A program made the position numbers and the translations under genes. A DNA stretch of 40,036 nucleotides. Source: Pseudomonadota bacterium (GTDB taxonomy: Bacteria > Desulfobacterota > Desulfobulbia > Desulfobulbales > SURF-16). Location: assembly GCA_018816555.1 (NCBI GenBank), contig JAHIVT010000024.1, forward strand, positions 1 to 40,036, in the 5' to 3' direction. Positions 38,726 to 40,036 of the stretch are shown here, piece after piece. Position 1 is the stretch's first letter. Each line of letters begins with the position of its first letter. The notes under the pieces are model-generated. The model had not been told where the DNA came from, did not search any database, and was given only the letters and a program-made list of their open reading frames with translations.

Positions 38726-40036
38726 GTGCGACCTGAAAGTCGCTTGAATTTCTGTTTTACTGAATGATGTAGTTCTGATGAAACCGGTTGTTCCATCAGC
38801 CGTTCCCTACCCAGACATGCAGAGCCGGTAACAGCTCTGTGTGAAGCTCTGGGGACAATGTAGCCGCCGAATAATTCGGTATGCGAACCCGCGAGGGACC
38901 GCAAAATCTGCCAGCACAGAGGCGGAGAGGAGCTAGGGACGAACGGGGTAGGATCAACATATGTGAACCTCTATTAAACGTCGTGATTGTTGACAAGCCA
39001 AATGTGCTGACAGGCTTGGACCAAAACGGTAAGCGGTGAGGTATGGTTCTTCGAAAATGGACCATCGTGGACGGTGTGCCGCCGGCGAAGAGGAGGGGTC
39101 CGATCCGTTCAGAGATTCAAGCGGAACAGGGTAAACCCGAAGTGTTGCCAGAAATGGCAGGTGGACCGCAAGGAACACCGTTGGCGCTGCGGGCAGAGGA
39201 ACAAGGAAAAAGCGAAGGCCGTTCTGTAATGGGGCGGATAGGGGTTGAAACATCACCTTACGCGAAAGCGGGCAGACTTCCTTATGGTCTCTCTTCACAA
39301 GAGAGTTGGTAGAACCATCTAAACGGAGGGAAAGCAAATGGACGCTGAAACATGGGCGTGTGCATCTTCCGGCGTGACGTGGGACGGCATTAGTTGGGCC
39401 GATGTTCAACGTCAGGTAAGACGGCTGCAAGCGCGTATTGTGAAGGCAACACAGGCTTGCAGGCATAACAAGGTGAAAGCCTTGCAATGGCTGCTGACCC
39501 ACTCGTTCAGCGGCAAAGCATTAGCCGTCAAGCGGGTGACTGAAAATAAAGGCAAGAACACCCCCGGTGTGGACAAGGTCACATGGAAAACACCGGTGGC
39601 AAAGATCAACGCGATAGCATCGATGAAGCGGCGGGGATACTCGACGCTTCCGCTTCGGAGAGTGTTAATTCCGAAGAAGAATGGCAAGACAAGGCCGCTC
39701 GGCATCCCAGTAATGAAGTGCCGCGCCATGCAAGCGTTACATCTGCTGGCGTTGGAACCCGTTGCGGAAACCACCGCAGACCTGAATTCTTATGGATTCA
39801 GGCCGGAACGCTCAACTGCCGATGCGGGGGAAAAATGCTTCAATTCTCTCGCGAGAAAGGTAAGTGCGGAATGGGTGCTCGAAGCCGACATCCAAGGCTG
39901 TTTCGATAATATCAGTCACGACTGGATGATCGCCAACATCCCTACGGACAAGGCGATTCTAAAGAAATGGCTCAAGGCGGGATTCGTGTATCAAAACGAA
40001 CTCTTCCCCACAGAAGCGGGTACCCCGCAAGGGGGA
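38726..40036 (+). mobile_element. Group II intron (5' part), inserted in umuC
   Basis: The intron starts with GTGCG, the conserved 5' end of group II introns. Its exon-binding sequences match the flanking exon. EBS1 CGAAAA (39052-39057) pairs with IBS1 TTTTCG (38720-38725), and EBS2 ATTGTTG (38986-38992) pairs with IBS2 CAACAAT (38712-38718), both without mismatch. About 610 bases of structured RNA precede the reverse transcriptase gene. The 3' domains V and VI lie outside the window. The maturase resembles the chloroplast-like class. Confidence 0.92.
39338..40036 (+). CDS. ltrA: Group II intron reverse transcriptase/maturase, N-terminal part
   Basis: 233 codons are open to the window edge from an ATG with ACGGAGGG upstream. 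GKNTPGVDKVTW (72-83), STLPLRRVLIPKKNGKTRPLG (two-part block), SYGFRPERS (151-159), LEADIQGCFDNISH (181-194, with the first catalytic Asp) and AGTPQGG (227-233) are reverse transcriptase blocks 0-4. The YADD box and maturase domain lie beyond. It should support splicing and mobility of the intron. The N-terminus (WADVQRQVRRLQARIVKATQ, 20-39) fits the chloroplast-like maturase class. Confidence 0.94.
   Translation, partial: MDAETWACASSGVTWDGISWADVQRQVRRLQARIVKATQACRHNKVKALQWLLTHSFSGKALAVKRVTENKGKNTPGVDKVTWKTPVAKINAIASMKRRGYSTLPLRRVLIPKKNGKTRPLGIPVMKCRAMQALHLLALEPVAETTADLNSYGFRPERSTADAGEKCFNSLARKVSAEWVLEADIQGCFDNISHDWMIANIPTDKAILKKWLKAGFVYQNELFPTEAGTPQGG

Noticed and set aside
1-40036. CRISPR arrays, tRNA and rRNA genes
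   Set aside because: No regularly spaced repeats and no tRNA- or rRNA-like sequence were recognised by eye on either strand.

Overview
The window looks like part of an integrative or conjugative element, or of an element-rich chromosomal region, from a strictly anaerobic Gram-negative bacterium. My best guess is a Desulfobacterota-type (deltaproteobacterial) organism. This rests on gene content: an oxygen-sensitive class III ribonucleotide reductase under a cobalamin riboswitch, a CooS-type carbon monoxide dehydrogenase homologue, LPS heptose synthesis (hldD) and TonB systems. The taxonomic call is inference; there is no rRNA gene in the window.

Layout. (1) 1-7660, minus strand: a DNA-processing module of a mobile element, in transcription order Rad52-like annealing protein, Cas4/RecB-like nuclease, SSB, a phage-type small protein, an adenine-type DNA methyltransferase, an unknown protein, an SNF2-type helicase, a DUF3846-like protein and RadC. 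Every gene except the methyltransferase is preceded by a G/C-rich structured leader. In six of the eight leaders a middle strand can pair either with an upstream hairpin strand or with the gene's own Shine-Dalgarno/start region. (2) 7.7-8.5 kb: a junction with a His-rich ORF, small ORFs and a cut-off gene start. (3) 8.5-11.5 kb, minus: nrdD-nrdG behind a promoter and a cobalamin riboswitch. (4) 12.2-21.0 kb, plus: a self-contained uptake operon of ExbB, ExbD, TonB, a TonB-dependent receptor and a five-gene NikABCDE/Dpp-type ABC transporter; hldD converges on its end. (5) 22.0-25.9 kb, minus: a peculiar operon of a ChlI/BchI-like AAA protein without Walker residues, an FmdE-like protein, a CooS homologue lacking two C-cluster ligands and a small protein with a poly-His tail. 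An inverted repeat resembling a deltaproteobacterial NikR operator lies at its promoter. (6) 26.1-28.4 kb, plus: arsR, aquaglyceroporin, arsM. (7) 28.5-33.6 kb, minus: a zinc-uptake cluster (DUF2946-like, znuA, znuC, znuB, YraQ-like permease, YcgQ/DUF1980-like). (8) 33.9-37.5 kb, plus: a NusA-like protein, a TraD-type coupling protein and a membrane-anchored HD-domain protein. (9) 37.6-40.0 kb: an SRAP-domain protein, umuD, and umuC interrupted by a group II intron whose reverse transcriptase runs off the window.

How it fits together. Blocks 1, 8 and 9 are typical backbone genes of conjugative elements (recombination, anti-restriction, coupling protein, mutagenic repair). Blocks 3-7 read as cargo, dominated by metals: nickel or a metal chelate, arsenic and zinc. 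The points most worth a second look are the leader RNA family, the operon of apparently non-canonical enzymes around the CooS homologue, the NusA paralogue beside traD, and the intron in umuC with matching exon/intron-binding sites. All family assignments come from reading the sequence; no database search was run.
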